DNA of 64,000 nt. Origin: Acridotheres tristis. Its lineage: Eukaryota; Chordata; Aves; Passeriformes; Sturnidae. A program made the position numbers and the translations under genes. Below, one piece after another: positions 38,223-51,695 of the stretch. Numbering within the stretch: the first letter of the stretch is position 1; every line of letters starts with the position of its first letter. The notes under the pieces were generated by a model. The model did no database searches. It saw only the letters and a program-made list of their open reading frames with translations, and had not been told where the DNA came from. Where the stretch lies: NCBI GenBank assembly GCA_037013685.1, contig CM072887.1, positions 39,607,154 through 39,671,153 on the forward strand. The letters run 5' to 3'.

Positions 38223-38260
38223 TGACCTCACTCTCTTACTATGACCTCACTCTCTTACTA
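38223..38260 (+). repeat. Perfect 19-bp tandem duplication
   Basis: The unit TGACCTCACTCTCTTACTA occurs twice head to tail without a mismatch and is followed by TGA, the start of a third copy. Perfect identity suggests a recent duplication. Confidence 0.95.
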
Positions 38261-38319
38261 TGAATTTGATAAATCCCATATCCACCAAAACTGTTACTAT
38301 AAGAGTTCTATAGGAGTTG

Positions 38320-38334
38320 TTTTTTTTTTTTTTT
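38320..38334 (+). repeat. Poly(T) tract, 15 bases
   Basis: Fifteen thymines lie between two short tandem duplications (38223-38260 and 38646-38677). No retroposon body was recognised on the minus strand upstream of the corresponding A tail. Confidence 0.8.
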
Positions 38335-38645
38335 CCTTGTGAATATGATAGTTTTGGTCTTTGTGGCAAAGGCACAGTCTCTTCCAAGACATAGCTATTC
38401 TTAAACAACATGCTCTATGAAGGCTCCAAGGACTCTTCTGGGAGACAGAGGTTGTCTGATAGATAGCTGAGCATGGTGGAAGCACTGGTTCAATTGAAAT
38501 AGAAGTGAGCAGAACCTGGAAGAGACAGCAGTTAAAGTCAACAGAATGAGGAGCTGTGCTCATGCCAAAAATGTGTGAAGAAAAAAGATTGAGTCTCAGA
38601 ATTTTTTGTTTCTTTTTTCTCCTCAAAACCAGTATGTTTGTTTCA

Positions 38646-38677
38646 AAATAAAATGGGCTATAAATAAAATGGGCTAT
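38646..38677 (+). repeat. Perfect 16-bp tandem duplication
   Basis: The unit AAATAAAATGGGCTAT is present twice in tandem, followed by a partial AAATAA. This is the second perfect short duplication within about 430 bp. Confidence 0.95.
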
Positions 38678-41600
38678 AAATAACATGCACACATTTTTGT
38701 AAAATTCTTTTCTTACAAGCAACCTGTAAGACAATCTCCAGATGATTCATATTACCTCAGTGACATTGACAATCTGTGCATACAGCAGTTAAATTAGATG
38801 TAAGGTTGTTTATGTGTATAGTTCAGCAACACAATCATTAAGAAAAGCTCATGAAACTGGGAGAGCTAAAATACCTGCTGTTCATTCTGACTACATTATC
38901 TGGGCAAGCCCATTCAGTGTGCATTGGTTTCACAATGCACTCTTTTTCCAAGCACATGCCTCTCAATCAGTACTGCTGTCCCCCATGGCCTGGAATCCTG
39001 CCCAAGCTTGATTGCAATATGTCAGGTGAGGTTCCTGCTGCTTCCTTAGCTAACAACTTCCCATATTATCCAGAAGTGCTTGCATATTGTTTTAAAACTC
39101 CTGCAGACTGCCCCTGAAAATATGGAATGAGGGAGTTTGTGTTTTCAACAGGCAGCCTCTGTCTTAACAGCTGTGTGAAACAAGTCAGTGCTCTTATTTC
39201 AGTTAATGTGGCCAGGACTCCCTAGTGTCCATTAACCTGAAGCTGTAAATGATGCTGTGAAAAGAAGGGCTGGTCTTTCAGCATTCAGGTCACTTGCACT
39301 GTTCTGGTAGCACCTTGATCAAGATTTTAAGCTTTTTCTAGCCCAGAGATCTCTGTTGCTTGCTGTTTTGCTGTCTTAAATAGCTGTTGACTATCTGCTG
39401 TCTTTCAGACCTTTTTCTTCAGTGCATTTTTCATGTCAAAGATGGACACCATTGCACTATTGATATTTCATTTTCCATACAGCATTGGGATCTGTGCCAT
39501 GGGAATCCATTTAACTGTTATGGTGTTGTTCAAATAAACTTAACGTGAATTGAACACTTGGCAGATTTAGACTGATGGACTGTGAATCCAGATGTTAGCT
39601 TTCTTCTGCTCATCACCTAATAAAATACATACCCAGTACTCTGTTACCCTAGGGATAATTTATCAGCCGCACTCTGTTTCATTATGGGCACTTCCCTTAT
39701 CCTATGGAGAGTGGCTGATCTGTCTGGTGAAGTGCAGTCCCACTCTATGTAGTAGGTTGTCTGGGAATTTGTCTGGGGACCCCTTCCTGTTAGAAAATAT
39801 ATATTAGGGATTGGCAGGTAATCCTGATATTGTGGTAAAGACCAGATTGGTGACAGTGTGCCTGTAATGACCCTCAGAACCACAGGAGACAAGCAGGCTA
39901 AAAAAAATTTAGGCAAACATTTCTGCTTAATTCCTAGGTGACTGACAGATCACTGTCTGATTGATGGCTGAGTACACAAACAGCCTCGCATGTGAGGCAC
40001 AGCTGCAGTTGCCCAGTTGTTGCTGTTTATTTACCATCACTGAGTTGGTGAAAAGGATGGCTTCCTCATCTACTCAAGGAGCATTTGTGAAAGGCTGAAA
40101 ATTGTATCTGCTATAGCATGGGCTGAAAAATAGAGAGAGGAGAGCTACACATATCCAAAGATAGGTACAGATAATTTTGAAGGTTCAAAAAAGAAAAGCA
40201 CAAGAGAAGAATAATCTGTCAATCAATATCATATACGAGATAGCCATCTAGCTCCAGACAACCTGGGCAAAGTGCTTTCCTCTTGCCCCATTCATGTATA
40301 TGCATGTACTGATTCATTTTTTGGTCTTTTTGTTTGCTTTTAACTAATTTCCTTCATTTGTGGATAGATGGATTTTCATTATCTGAGATTTAAAAAAACC
40401 AACTGTTACCAGTAACAAAGCATGTGAAATCTTTCCTAGCTAATCTGATTAGATGAATGGCTGAAGGTTTTCTCTCATGATAAGAATTGTGTAATCAAAA
40501 CAACAAGTGATTAAAAACTATATTAGCATAAAGAGAGAAATAATAAGAAATATGAGTGTTTTAAAATAAGTTTCTTAAAAGGCAATTTGGCTATGAAATG
40601 TTGCATTTTTAGAGAAAACACTTCTTAGCAAACAGCTCTTCTGTTTGAAAGTTTTCTGTAAACTTGGTTGATTTTATTGAAATTCTTAAGGAGATGGAGA
40701 AGCACTCTTATTATATTCCAGAGATGTGTAGTAATGCAAAAGAGCTTAGTTTCCAAAGAGAGCTGACAGAAGACAAAAATGCAGGAAATCTAGCAATTTT
40801 TAAGTAGAAGGATTTTAATTAGAAGGAACTTCAAGTAGCTGCAGTATTTCATGTGCAGTGTAACTTGGATGAAGCTACAGGCTACTATAATTATAGTTTT
40901 GTATCAGTAACAGGATATCTACTAAACAGGAATTAATACAGTTTTTAAAATTTCATGAACTCATTCTTCTGCAAATCTTTTCTAATCTGAAGTTATTCTC
41001 CAAAATTAGCAAATTCTGCAACTTCTCTGACTTAGTTTCTTGTTAGCAGTGACACCATCTTATTTTAATATAGAAGACAATATAGAAATATTTACTTTGG
41101 TCTTTTTATTTTTTTTCAAATTTCTTGAGAAGTTCCTCTACCATTTTTAATATGTGAATATCTATTTCTGATGAAAAATTTGATGTATATATTAAATGTG
41201 GCTCATTTAAAAACCAGTTTATCAAGCCCACTTTTCAGAACAACCACAGCTTTAATATAGAGTAGCTAAAATGTCCAAGGATTTTGAAGATTCTATAGAA
41301 TATTTTCCAGCCTTAAAATACCTTATAAAATCAGGCTCTATTAATGAAACACTTGTAGGCATAATAAATACTGGTTAATTGTCATGCCGTGCAGGACAGT
41401 CTTGTTGGTACATCTGAAGTATGGGACAAATTGACATTTGAATTTTGAATTATTATTAACAAGAGGCTGAGATGAGACAGGTCAAGCTGTTGGTTTTTAC
41501 TTTTGCTAAATTTGTTTCTGACTAAGCATATCAAAATGTCCACAGACAGCTGCAGATTTATCCCTGCAGAAACGAGAAAAAAACTTCTTACGTAACTATT

Positions 41601-42195
41601 ACTAAAGCCAAACACTTATGAAATAAAACTATTTATTTTATTATCACAGTTTGTTTTTCTGTTTCATAGTCACACTCTTCTTTTCATGGCAGATATGATC
41701 ATCTATAGAAGTGTAAAGACTTGATCTGAGAGATGTCTCCAAAGATCCATTTTTGAAAAATCCCAAGCTATTTAATTAATGTATTTTTAAAGGTATCTTT
41801 GGTGTTATATAGAAAATTGCTTTGTATCATTGTGCAAGTTCCTTTACATTTATATCACTTTGATGATCTTAGTGTCAGAGTGACCTTACCTATATCAAAA
41901 TTTTTAGTGTCAAAATAGTCCAGCTGTTTTCTCCAATTACCCTAATTGCCCAGTGTCAAAACATCCCAACAACCCAGTCTAAACACATGCGAGTCCAACA
42001 AATTAGCACATGTAAGGCTTTTTTCCTCATATTATTCAATTAAAAATGAATTTCCCTTCCTCGGTCCAAAGAAAATCATTACACATTCATCTCAGGGGAC
42101 CAATTCCTTTTTACTTGAACCACTACAACTGCCTCTTAATATGGTAGAAAATGTAATGTAAAAGGCAAGAAGTCTGCATTAGAGCATTAGGTGCT
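38678..42195. other. Inferred intron 1, nothing recognised
   Basis: This is AT-rich sequence, especially 40,400-41,900. A short imperfect palindrome GCCTCGCATGTGAGGC occurs near 39984-39999. No exon, CR1 copy or RNA gene was seen. Confidence 0.5.
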
Positions 42196-42660
42196 GTGAG
42201 GACCAGGGAGTGGGAGCAGTGGAGGCTCCCTGTGGGCAGGCAGAGCCTCCCCCATCCCACCAGGAGCAGGCAGCCATGGGGGCCTGGGGCAGCCCCAGCC
42301 CCTGGCATCAGATGCCTCCTGGGTATGGGCTGCTCCTGAAGTGGGAGGTCACTCAGAGGTTGGAATATGGGCATGGATGAGCAGAGCCCATGGTGAGGAT
42401 GGAATGTGGCAGGAAGAGTGGATCAGGCAGAGGCCAAGCAGCAAGGTTTCAGATGGGAAGTAGGTCCCGTGGGTTGTAAGAAGTAGGTCCCAAGCCTCAG
42501 CTCTTGTGTCGCCCCTCCAGCATGACATGGGAGCCCCTCTGCAGGGACACCAGGGAAGAGGGGCTGCCAGTGGGCTGTGCTGTCTCTCCATTGCCCTGAG
42601 CTCAGACAGCCAAATCTTTACGAAGGGCATCATCTCAGGACCTGTACATGGAGATCCAAC
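42196..42660. other. GC-rich block in AT-rich intron
   Basis: About 465 bp are clearly richer in G and C than the flanks, with overlapping open frames on both strands. The 11-mer AAGTAGGTCCC occurs twice, at 42458-42468 and 42481-42491. The block is poor in CpG, so it is not a CpG island. It might be an unrecognised repeat insertion, such as an LTR fragment, or a local GC-rich patch. No LTR boundaries, target duplication or coding similarity were seen. Confidence 0.4.
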
Positions 42661-43168
42661 ATCGTGTTTAAGTGCTAACAATCAGAATGTACCCCAAAAG
42701 AATCTCTATAATCTGTAGAATACTTCTTCTGATGAAAAATCCTAGTAGCCAGGTTTTTGATCTTGACAAGGTGACACAAACCAACTTAAGGCAAGCACAG
42801 GCCAAGCTGTTATTTCCAGTTTTACAGGATGAAACTGGTTTGTTTGGTGTCTGCACAAGCGCCTCAGTAAACCATCTCTGCATTCTAGCTGATGTTGAGT
42901 TACATTGTACTTTCTATAATACAGATTTTATAGCTTTAATTGCTACGAAATACATAGGCAGTAGGGGCAATTAACTTTTGATCACATATGCTGTGCTGAA
43001 GTTGCTTTGCTATTTGTGAGTGAAGACTTTTCCATTGGAGAAGGAGAATTAAAAGAAGCTATCACAGTACAAAACAAAACCGAAGGGTCACATCATCCCC
43101 TAAATCACAAAAAGACTGAACTGAGGATCTGCAGAAAACTGTAGAAAAAGGCAACCCTCCGTGTAGTG
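42661..43168. other. Inferred intron 1, nothing recognised
   Basis: This is non-coding AT-rich sequence. Short overlapping frames on both strands have no recognisable product. Confidence 0.45.
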
Positions 43169-43181
43169 GGCTGACTCAGCC
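43169..43181. promoter_or_regulatory. AP-1/Maf-type palindromic site
   Basis: GGCTGACTCAGCC is a 13-bp palindrome around an AP-1 core (TGACTCA). It matches the inner 11 bases of the T-type Maf recognition element (TGCTGACTCAGCA) and differs only at the two outer bases. Such a site would be bound by AP-1 or small-Maf/CNC dimers if it is accessible. One site in 39 kb of intron may be chance, so function is inferred only. Confidence 0.4.
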
Positions 43182-46100
43182 AGACTGTGGAAGCAATGTG
43201 TATGCTGCAGTCTTACAGCTAATCACTCAGTGTGCCTAAGGAGCATTAGGTTTTGTAGGTTCCCACATCATATTGACTGTTGTTTAGCAAGACAGCAGTA
43301 ACCAGACTGTTGACAGCCTGTGTTCATATATCTGACAGGACAGCAGCCTGCAGGTAAAGTCTCCACATCCACAGTCTCCTCAGGTGTGAGTAGCAAGCTG
43401 TTACAGGAAATGAAGAACGCTTTCCACATTTCTTTCCCTGCTTTCCACACCCTATAAACGGAGGAGTGGAAGTAAGCCTTGTGGAAGCAAGTGTAGGCTA
43501 TCAGAGACAGAAGCTGCAGAGGGACATGTCCGTGCCTATGTGACACCTGTGTGCCCAAGGGAAGGAAGCACAGGTGCTTTATAACTATCTGCCCACTGCA
43601 CAGCTGAGTACAGATCAAACACTCCTGGCAGCAGGAGACAGCACAGCTCAGTGTAACTGTGTCACCATGGCACACTGCCCATGCTGCTGTGGCTTTCAGT
43701 CCTGCAGCAGGGAGTAAACATATCCACCTACACCAAGACTAATGTGGCACTACAGTTCCCCAGCAGGCAGTGCACGGATGCCAGAGATTGCCATGCTTGT
43801 AATTGTCACATGCATCTTTCACTGTTTCCAAATTTCAGAAGGCTAAAATGAATAAGCAAGTTGCAGGTAACTAACAGACATGTGGCTTGCCTTCAAATGT
43901 TCAGACCAGAAATACCCTAGTGAAATCAGTTTCTATTATATTGCAGGGTTTGGTCAGAAATAGTTCTGGACCAGAAGAGCTGATCTCATGTTGATGAAAG
44001 ATCAAATTTCATGCCTTGTGTTTGCAGTTATGAAACAAAAGGTACTTGCCAGCATCAGCTTTCCTGAGACAACAAGAAAACCAACGTTTTCTCCTCCCTG
44101 AAGAAAGAAGATAAAGGAAAAAAGTATCAGTTTCTCATTTCTTGCTGCAAGAGAAATATTTTTGCTTTCACATTCTTACTTTACCATATCAGGATTTTTT
44201 CCCAGACTTTAGGAGAAATGTTTACACTGAAAGCACTTGCGAAGTAATTTATGTTACTGTTATATCTGGTCATAAGGTTGAACACTAAACCAAACTCATT
44301 TACAGGATTTGGAGCTGATTTTTCATTCATAGTTAATATTTTTGATCAACTTGAATAAATAAAATAATAGGAAGAATTTTAGAATCTTGCAGTTGTCCTG
44401 GAAATTTTCATTGCTAACTGATTGTTTTTGCTACATTAGGCTTGTCTGACCTCTTTTGATATCTTTCTTCAGGATAGGCAGTAGCTAATTAAATGATTAA
44501 ATTTGTCTACAGGAACTACTTATTAAGAGTTTATGTGGGCTAAAAATTTTATTGGTAAGTCCTATCTGCTTTCTTAATAAATGTGTTAACCTTGAGTGAT
44601 CATTCCAGTTCCTCACTGAGATTTTCTTTAAGTACTGAAGATTTTGTCACGTCATTGCAATAGCCTTGTTTTTTTAACATGATGTGATTAGAAATAGACT
44701 TTTTCACTGATATAAACTTATGGGTAGCAGTTCAAATGGATGATATGTACTTAAGGAGAAATAAAACCTGTTTTCCATTGGCACCAGTTCTGTGTCAAGG
44801 AGATCTGCTGTAATTGTCCATTTAGCTAATGCCTTCCCTGGCCTTTTTATAGCTGGTGGTGTCAGGGAGTCTGATTTATTAGGCTGAGTAGGGTCTGAGT
44901 GAGCTGTTGGTGGAGCTGAGGTGTAGGGAAGAGGCAAGACTGCCAATGCATGTTTGCCTAAGTGCTCTGTGGGGTATTGGCTCTCGGGGTTTTTCCCAGT
45001 GCTGCTGCTGACAGAACAAATGGATTTCTCAGGAGGGCTTTCAATGGATTGCTTCTATGTCACTGTCAGCTCAGATCTGCTGAGGAAACAGCTTGTTTTG
45101 GTGCCAGCAACAGTGCATAATGCTTGTTACCTAGATAATCAAGGCAATATTTGATATGTTCTGGTTTAAGTGTTTAGGCTAAAAAAAAAATCTGGTGGAG
45201 AGACCATCCCTAATGAAAGCTCTTCTTTAGATGACTTTAAAATACTTGTTTTTCTGGTGGGAAAGGAGCCTGTGCCCTCCCTCTGCTCACCAGAGCTGAA
45301 CACAACCTGTGTGCTGCAGATCTGAATAGGAGTAGTTTTTCCTGTTCCTTCTGTACTTTTTATGCCTTCTTTAGGTGCCATCTATAATGTGTTGCACAAC
45401 ACTAACAAGCTATAATATATGAAATAGTTTAATTCTTCAGCTAAAGGTACCAACAGGGAGGGAATTCCGAGGGTCAAAAATGCATTATGTTTTTATACTG
45501 CAGGAGCCTTGAAAATACAGATTAATAATTTGGGAATTAAACTATTCTCATTATGTCAGCCAGTGTTCTTTCAGTCCCTTTATTATGCAGCCATCTCCCT
45601 GAGGAGAATGTCCATTTTCATGGGTTCAGTCCCATTTTTCTGTGGCTCTTACTGTAAAAACATTGAGTAGCTCTTTGAGCAATGACATCTCAGGGGGAAA
45701 TCCCCTTTGCAGAACCCATGCAGTCACCACCATGACCTGTCCAGTTTGCATCTAATGTATTCAGGGCAAAGATCTGTGGGACTGGGTGAGGTAAGACTCT
45801 CAAGTGTGAGGTTGGGAACTGAGAAACTCCTAGGAGTGCTTTTGTGGGGTTGTTTATGTACCCCTCTATGGCAGTGGTAGTGTCAAGTATTCTGCTAAAC
45901 TGTATTTGTTGGTCTTTTTTAACTTGGTGGAGGGAACTGTTGGAATCTGACTTGTGGCACATGGAGGAGACATAAATTCATTGGAAAAAAGAATTGGAAA
46001 ACATCCCATCTTTCCAGGTACTTCCAAATTGAGTGCTTCTGTCAAGCTGTTTTGGCCAAGTAGCAGCAGAAACTTGTAGCTGTTTGCAGGAGCAAATGAG

Positions 46101-49100
46101 AATTTGTCCAGAGGAAATTGAAATTCCTCAACCTTACCTTTTTGATTTGAATAATCTGAGGATAAAGCGCTGCTGCCTATGTAGTCCTCCCTTAGGGAGA
46201 ACAGTGTGCTGGAGGAGAGGATTTGTTAGCCAGGTTGTTGTGTTACTCAATTTGAGCTATCACCAGTAAAATCTTACATGGTGGTGAACTTTTACATGAA
46301 CTGAACTTTAGGGTGGATTTAATGCCAGCTCACATGTCATAACTTAACCTTGGTGCTCAGAGCTCTGTGGTTGCTTTCAGGAAACAGGATTTTCCTGCAC
46401 TAGCAGTGTGTGTGATTCATTCCACAAGTTCATGGTTGGGAGAACTAAATGTCACCCCTATTTCTGGGGGTGATGGGAAGGGGAGGATGTGAAGAATGCT
46501 GAAAAGATGTTCTCTAAACCACATAAGAGAAACAATGAAAAAAGGAAGAGTTATGTCTCAAGCCTTTATATCCCATGTGGACGTTACTGTAAGTTCACTC
46601 AAAATTGCTGTAAACACAGTACTCTTAACTTAAGCTACCTCTGTGTATTTAAGTCTTTGTTGCATATGGAGGCATCCTGTATCAGTGAATTTGCAGCACA
46701 TATCCCAAAAGAGAACTCTGGGGATTTCTGCTGAATACCAGCCCCTACACACCTGTCAAGCCCTCCTTTTATTTCACTCTTGTGATAAAATGTATTGCAT
46801 ATGTACACTAGATAACAAAAGGAAAATTTTTTCTTGTTATAGCAGTGAATCCTTATTCAAATGGAAATCATTGCACAGCTGCAACTTGGAAGATTTTGAC
46901 CTGTAGTATTTGTGGGTGGGAACACAGTAACGGATTACTGACATCTGCTATTTATTTTGTCTTCTGTGAGATGCTGCTGTGTTTAGTGATGATAAACAGC
47001 ACTTCTCAGTGATCCTGGATGTGCCCATATTATTCAGCTAGTAGTCAAACTGTTCAGTTACAAGAATGAAACTAAAATAGTTAAACACACTAGGAGATCC
47101 TGTATGGAATAGAGACTTTCACCACAGGAAAACATTTATGATATTCTAAGGTGTCAGCAGATGAAACTTGCACCTTTCCTGAAGGGAAAAGACAGATAAC
47201 ACTTCCCAGTATGTGCTCCTTGTAAGATCGGGAGAATAAACCGTACTGAAGGTTGTGGGTCTTTGCAAGAGTTCATCAACCTCTGGTTTTCTTGTCTCTT
47301 AATAACAGAGGAGATTGACATCCAACTGATTCCTGAAATTTTGAAGGTCTTACCTATTTAAGAAGAAGAGCACTTTAGTTAGCAACACTTTACTGATTCC
47401 TGTAAACTGAATTGAGTTCACTAGTTTGAAGAAACTAAGATTGTAACCATGGAGCTTTCTTTTATTTATAGAATCTAAAAGGGATGAAACACAGGATAAA
47501 GTAGTAAATTGTTTCTTAGTCTGCTAGGAAAATTCCTGAAGCTGAGCATTTTCACCACAAAGTCTATTACCTGCATTAAAACACATCAACTGAAATGCTG
47601 CAATATAGTTAAGGAAATTTTAATTTTCCCTGTGTAGGCTTACAGTTAATAAAAATCCCAGGTGCTCCCTAGGTCTTAGAAGTAATAAATTACAAAATAA
47701 AGGAAAAGAGCATTTTTACTATGAGTTTTTAGAAGTTCAGCCAAGCATGTATGGGGATGCCTTTCTCTGCTGAATCTACAGTCCGGGGAAGGTTTAAATC
47801 TTGTAGGAAAATGATGCATAACACATTGTGTTCAGGTCTGGTTTTCTGCAGGTACACTGTGTGTTGCTAGTGCTTTTCTCTATGAAATATAACAAGTGAT
47901 TGTTACATTGATTGGGCCAAAAACCTTGAACACTGATCTCACCTGGAAGCTTTCAAGTCCTGGTCTCATAAGAAAATGTCCTTGAGTTACCAGTGCTGAA
48001 AAGGGGATGTTTATTTCACTTCTCTTTGTTCCAGTATGGCCCATCAATATACTGACCAATCTAGTTAATGATTTACCCTTTAGAGAGTCAAATGAGTTTA
48101 AAACATAAACTCTAAATCTCTCTAGCTGTAACCTGTACCTACCTACAGGTGCATTTCCACTGAGACAATAAGCACAGTGTGTGGAAGTTTATCAACTTAT
48201 TAGAGGAAAATAACCCTCTGCTCCTCTGCATTTTAGGTACTGTTAATCTAAATTGTGTAGCTTGCAAGAGAAAGACACAGCTGGATACACCAATGTAGTT
48301 TACAATGGCTTCTTATAGAGTCCAAAAACCAGCATTAAAAGACAAGCTAAAATTAATCAGTTACTTGGGAAAATATTTTCCAGGTGTATTAAAATCTTTC
48401 ACTTCCACAAGCTATCTTTTCTAGTGACAAAGAGCCAAAAAGATGTTTAGATAGAGATGGATTTTCAAAGTACAACAAGCGGCTGCAGTATTTAAAACTC
48501 TTCTCCATGCAAGGTAACACAGTTCCACTTCACAGTTGTGATTTTGCAGATGATGCACTGACAGTTTTGGAAAATTTGTTTTGTGCCCATCAGAAACAGC
48601 AATAGCTGTAACTCCATTTCCCTGGCTCTTTGAGCCACAAAAAAAGACCACAGAAATTTTCATTCAGCCAGTTACTGTTAGTGTGTGAATTCATCACTGA
48701 AGCTTTATTCACACAAAAAAGATTGAGTCTCCTGTCTGTGCCAGAGTGAAGAATCATTGCAGACATGCTTGGGTTTTCGTAATGAGTGCTTATCACCCTT
48801 ACATATAGATAAAAAATTCCAAGCAGCCAGACATCAGAAAAATCAAGATCAGCTACTTTCAGTTCTCTTAAGGTGCAGCTGAGCAGACAAAGACAAAGCT
48901 GTGCTGACAAAGTGTCACCTGGTTTTCTTGGAAACGATTGGCATTTTTCCTCTTATCTCAGTATTGACTGGAAGATTTTAATTAAGCTATAGATGTTACT
49001 TGCAGCTGTGAATTAAATATAGGTGAAATTTCTTGCTCTTGTGTAATGGATAAGAACTTGTTTCCTACTTTCTAGCTACCTGATTGAAGAAAGATACTAA

Positions 49101-51624
49101 TAGTTTAGTTTACTGAATGCACTCTTTGGGTAAAACAGTAGCTCCCCTCCTTGCTCTCATAGTAAGCAGTATGTTCTTTACTGAACCACAGCATACTAAG
49201 TCAGTAAAATAATATAATTTGATTCTATAAATCTGACTTCATATGTTTTTCTTGTATTTAATGTTAGAATCACAGTATGAGCAGTAGTAAGGGAAATTTC
49301 TCATGCACCTCCTTGTGCAAGGTCACTTCCACTTGACCTTGACTCAGATACAGTTTAACTCAAATAGTTCTATCCCCAAATCTTTCCAGGCTCAGAATTT
49401 TTTTAGGTACTCAAAAAAGTAGCCATAGCAGGTCACAAAGCCTGTATAAAGAAAAGAAACTATGCCCAAACCCACAAAAGTCCCAACAAACTTATGATTT
49501 CACATCTAAGCTATCTCTGAATAGATAGATAAGAATGCAGATAAACACATAGGCAGACTGATGTATCAAATTTCCTCACTTAACCAAAAAACACCAGGAC
49601 AGTTTTCCCCTCTTGTTGAAAGCACTGAGTTTACTCCTACAGTAACAAAACAAAAACATCTGGTTGTGACAGGTGTTGCAGTGTGGATCTCTCTGAGGCA
49701 TCAGAGTTAATTTATGGATGTTTGGAAACAATTACAGCTTTTGTAGTTTTTTTTTGATGAATAGTGTCGCTGTTGATGTGGAGACTCAAGAAACCATATT
49801 TCTGTTCACCCTCTTCATGCTTTGTGCTCAGATGACAGTAAGGGGTATAACGCTACTTGTTTTAAACTAATATATGTAATCTTGTTATATAAGATCACTC
49901 AGGTGGGCCGGAGAAAATCAGTTCATATCCTGGTGAGTGTTGCTATTTTTCTGGCTGGGATGAGGCTAGGGATCTGCTCTGAAGGTTGCTGTTGCACCCC
50001 GGGGACTTCTTCCTTTTGCTACCTGAGCAAAATCTATGGTAATGGTAAAAACAACTGAATAGGAGAAAGTAGGCAGAATATTCTTTCATTGGGAAAAGAT
50101 AAAATACTGATTAATTGGGAAAATGTTGCATTGAGAAAAAGGCTGGCAACTAGTTACAGTAAATACTGACATCAAGCACAGAGTTTCAGTTTTGCATTTT
50201 TGTTCTTCAATACTGCCTGCAGAAGAAGAGGATTTGAAGCTGACACATTACTTCGAAAACTTAAGTAACTGGGTTGTCATAGCTCAGAGTGAAAGGGGAA
50301 ATGAAGGCTTATTTTGCATATTCCAAATATTTCTGAATTGTCAGCTTGGTTGCCAGCGTATACCACCCCTGAGAGAAAACATCTGTGTCTGGAATCAGTA
50401 GACCTTTAACTTAATTTGAAAGCACTTTCTCAAATGTGGAAATACTGGCCTAGACTCTAGGAAAGAAACCTTTTTCCCACAACTAACTGCATAGTCAACA
50501 TATTTTGGTTTGGACACTGATTCTCAAGAGTGAGATGATGATCTGATTTTATTACTGGGTTAATTACTTCTTATACAACTAGTTTCAGTATATACATTTA
50601 AAAAGATGAACACTTCAGAAAAAAATTCAGAAAAAAAAAGCTATTAGGAAAGTAAGTGTTAAGCATGTACATATTCCTAGATGGGCTGGTCCTGTTCTTA
50701 TTCATACTAAAGGTATTTAAATTCATCTGATTAATAAGGTTCAGCTTTTAAAAATAAAATTAGTTTGTGTTTTGAATTTTTCTAACTTCAGCTCCAAGTT
50801 TTTTGATCTTTGTCTTTGCTGAAAGTTAAGGCAGATTGCTTGAATAAGAGAGGTATTTTGCTTGTTTATTACTTTCTGTCAAATTTGCTTGCATTTCAGA
50901 TGTTTTTAATAGGTAACTTCTGCTTTCTAATGTGTAAGCATTCAACGATTTGTCCTATAGAAGGAAATGGGATTGCTGCTGACAATGACATTAAAAGAGT
51001 TCAATGTCTTCCAAAAATATTTGAGCAAGGAAGCAGCTGAGGTTGATGGATAATCCTCATAGAATCAGAGCTCTAACTGTATGCAAAAACTGGGTTTGGG
51101 GCCATGATAGTTTTTGCATGCTGGAGATTGTTTAGTTTTGTCACAGGTGTCCCTGCAGCTTAACTCTGGAATGAGTTCTTCTAATGATCATGTATTTGTT
51201 GATATAGCAAATTAATGATGACATCTGAGTTATGGACAATGGAGTTTATAATTTCAACATCAAGTTGGAGCTTGCCTGTTAATATGTTTATTTTTCATGT
51301 TTCTTTTCTGTTCTAGACCAAAAAGTACTTACTGTTTAGGTTCCACAACTTAATATACCACAAAGCCTTTAAAACCCGAAGCAGGTGCCGATGTATTTGG
51401 TGTGATATATTACTTAAAATTACAGCAAATTTTGAGTTGCTACAATTTATATAGACAAGAGCCTGAATCAAAATCTTGGATCTAAATCACACCAAACTTG
51501 AGGAGAATTTGGATTCAGATCTAAACTCTGTGGTTTGGGTTTCTCTTTAATCACATGGTGTTAGAAACATCTATTTCATGTTTCTAAACTGTCCCAGCTG
51601 TGCAGAGTATTTCCTTGAGCACAT
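43182..51624. other. Inferred intron 1, nothing recognised
   Basis: This is AT-rich non-coding sequence over about 8 kb with only short frames and homopolymer runs. No exon-like segment with coding support, CR1 copy, LTR or RNA gene was seen. Confidence 0.5.
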
Positions 51625-51695
51625 TGGGCTTACTTTTACACAGATGTAAATCAGGAGTAACTTTGCTAAAGTCAGTGCAAGTGATGCCAGTAGAT
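51625..51695. repeat. Possible ancient amniote interspersed repeat relic
   Basis: GATGTAAATCAGGAGTAACT followed by TTGCTAAAGTCAGTGCAAG recalls a widely dispersed amniote motif in which TGTAAATCAGGAGTAACTCC is followed by a GAAGTCAATGG block. The copy is short and diverged, and the family is not named. It resembles the relic at 16875-16975. Confidence 0.4.

Noticed and set aside
49260..49290. TTAGAATCACAGTATGAG as a CR1 tip
   Set aside because: The first bases recall an antisense CR1 end, but the expected GGTTGGAAGGGACC does not follow.
51055..51075. CATAGAATCAGAGC as a CR1 tip
   Set aside because: The match ends after about 10 bases, which is chance level.
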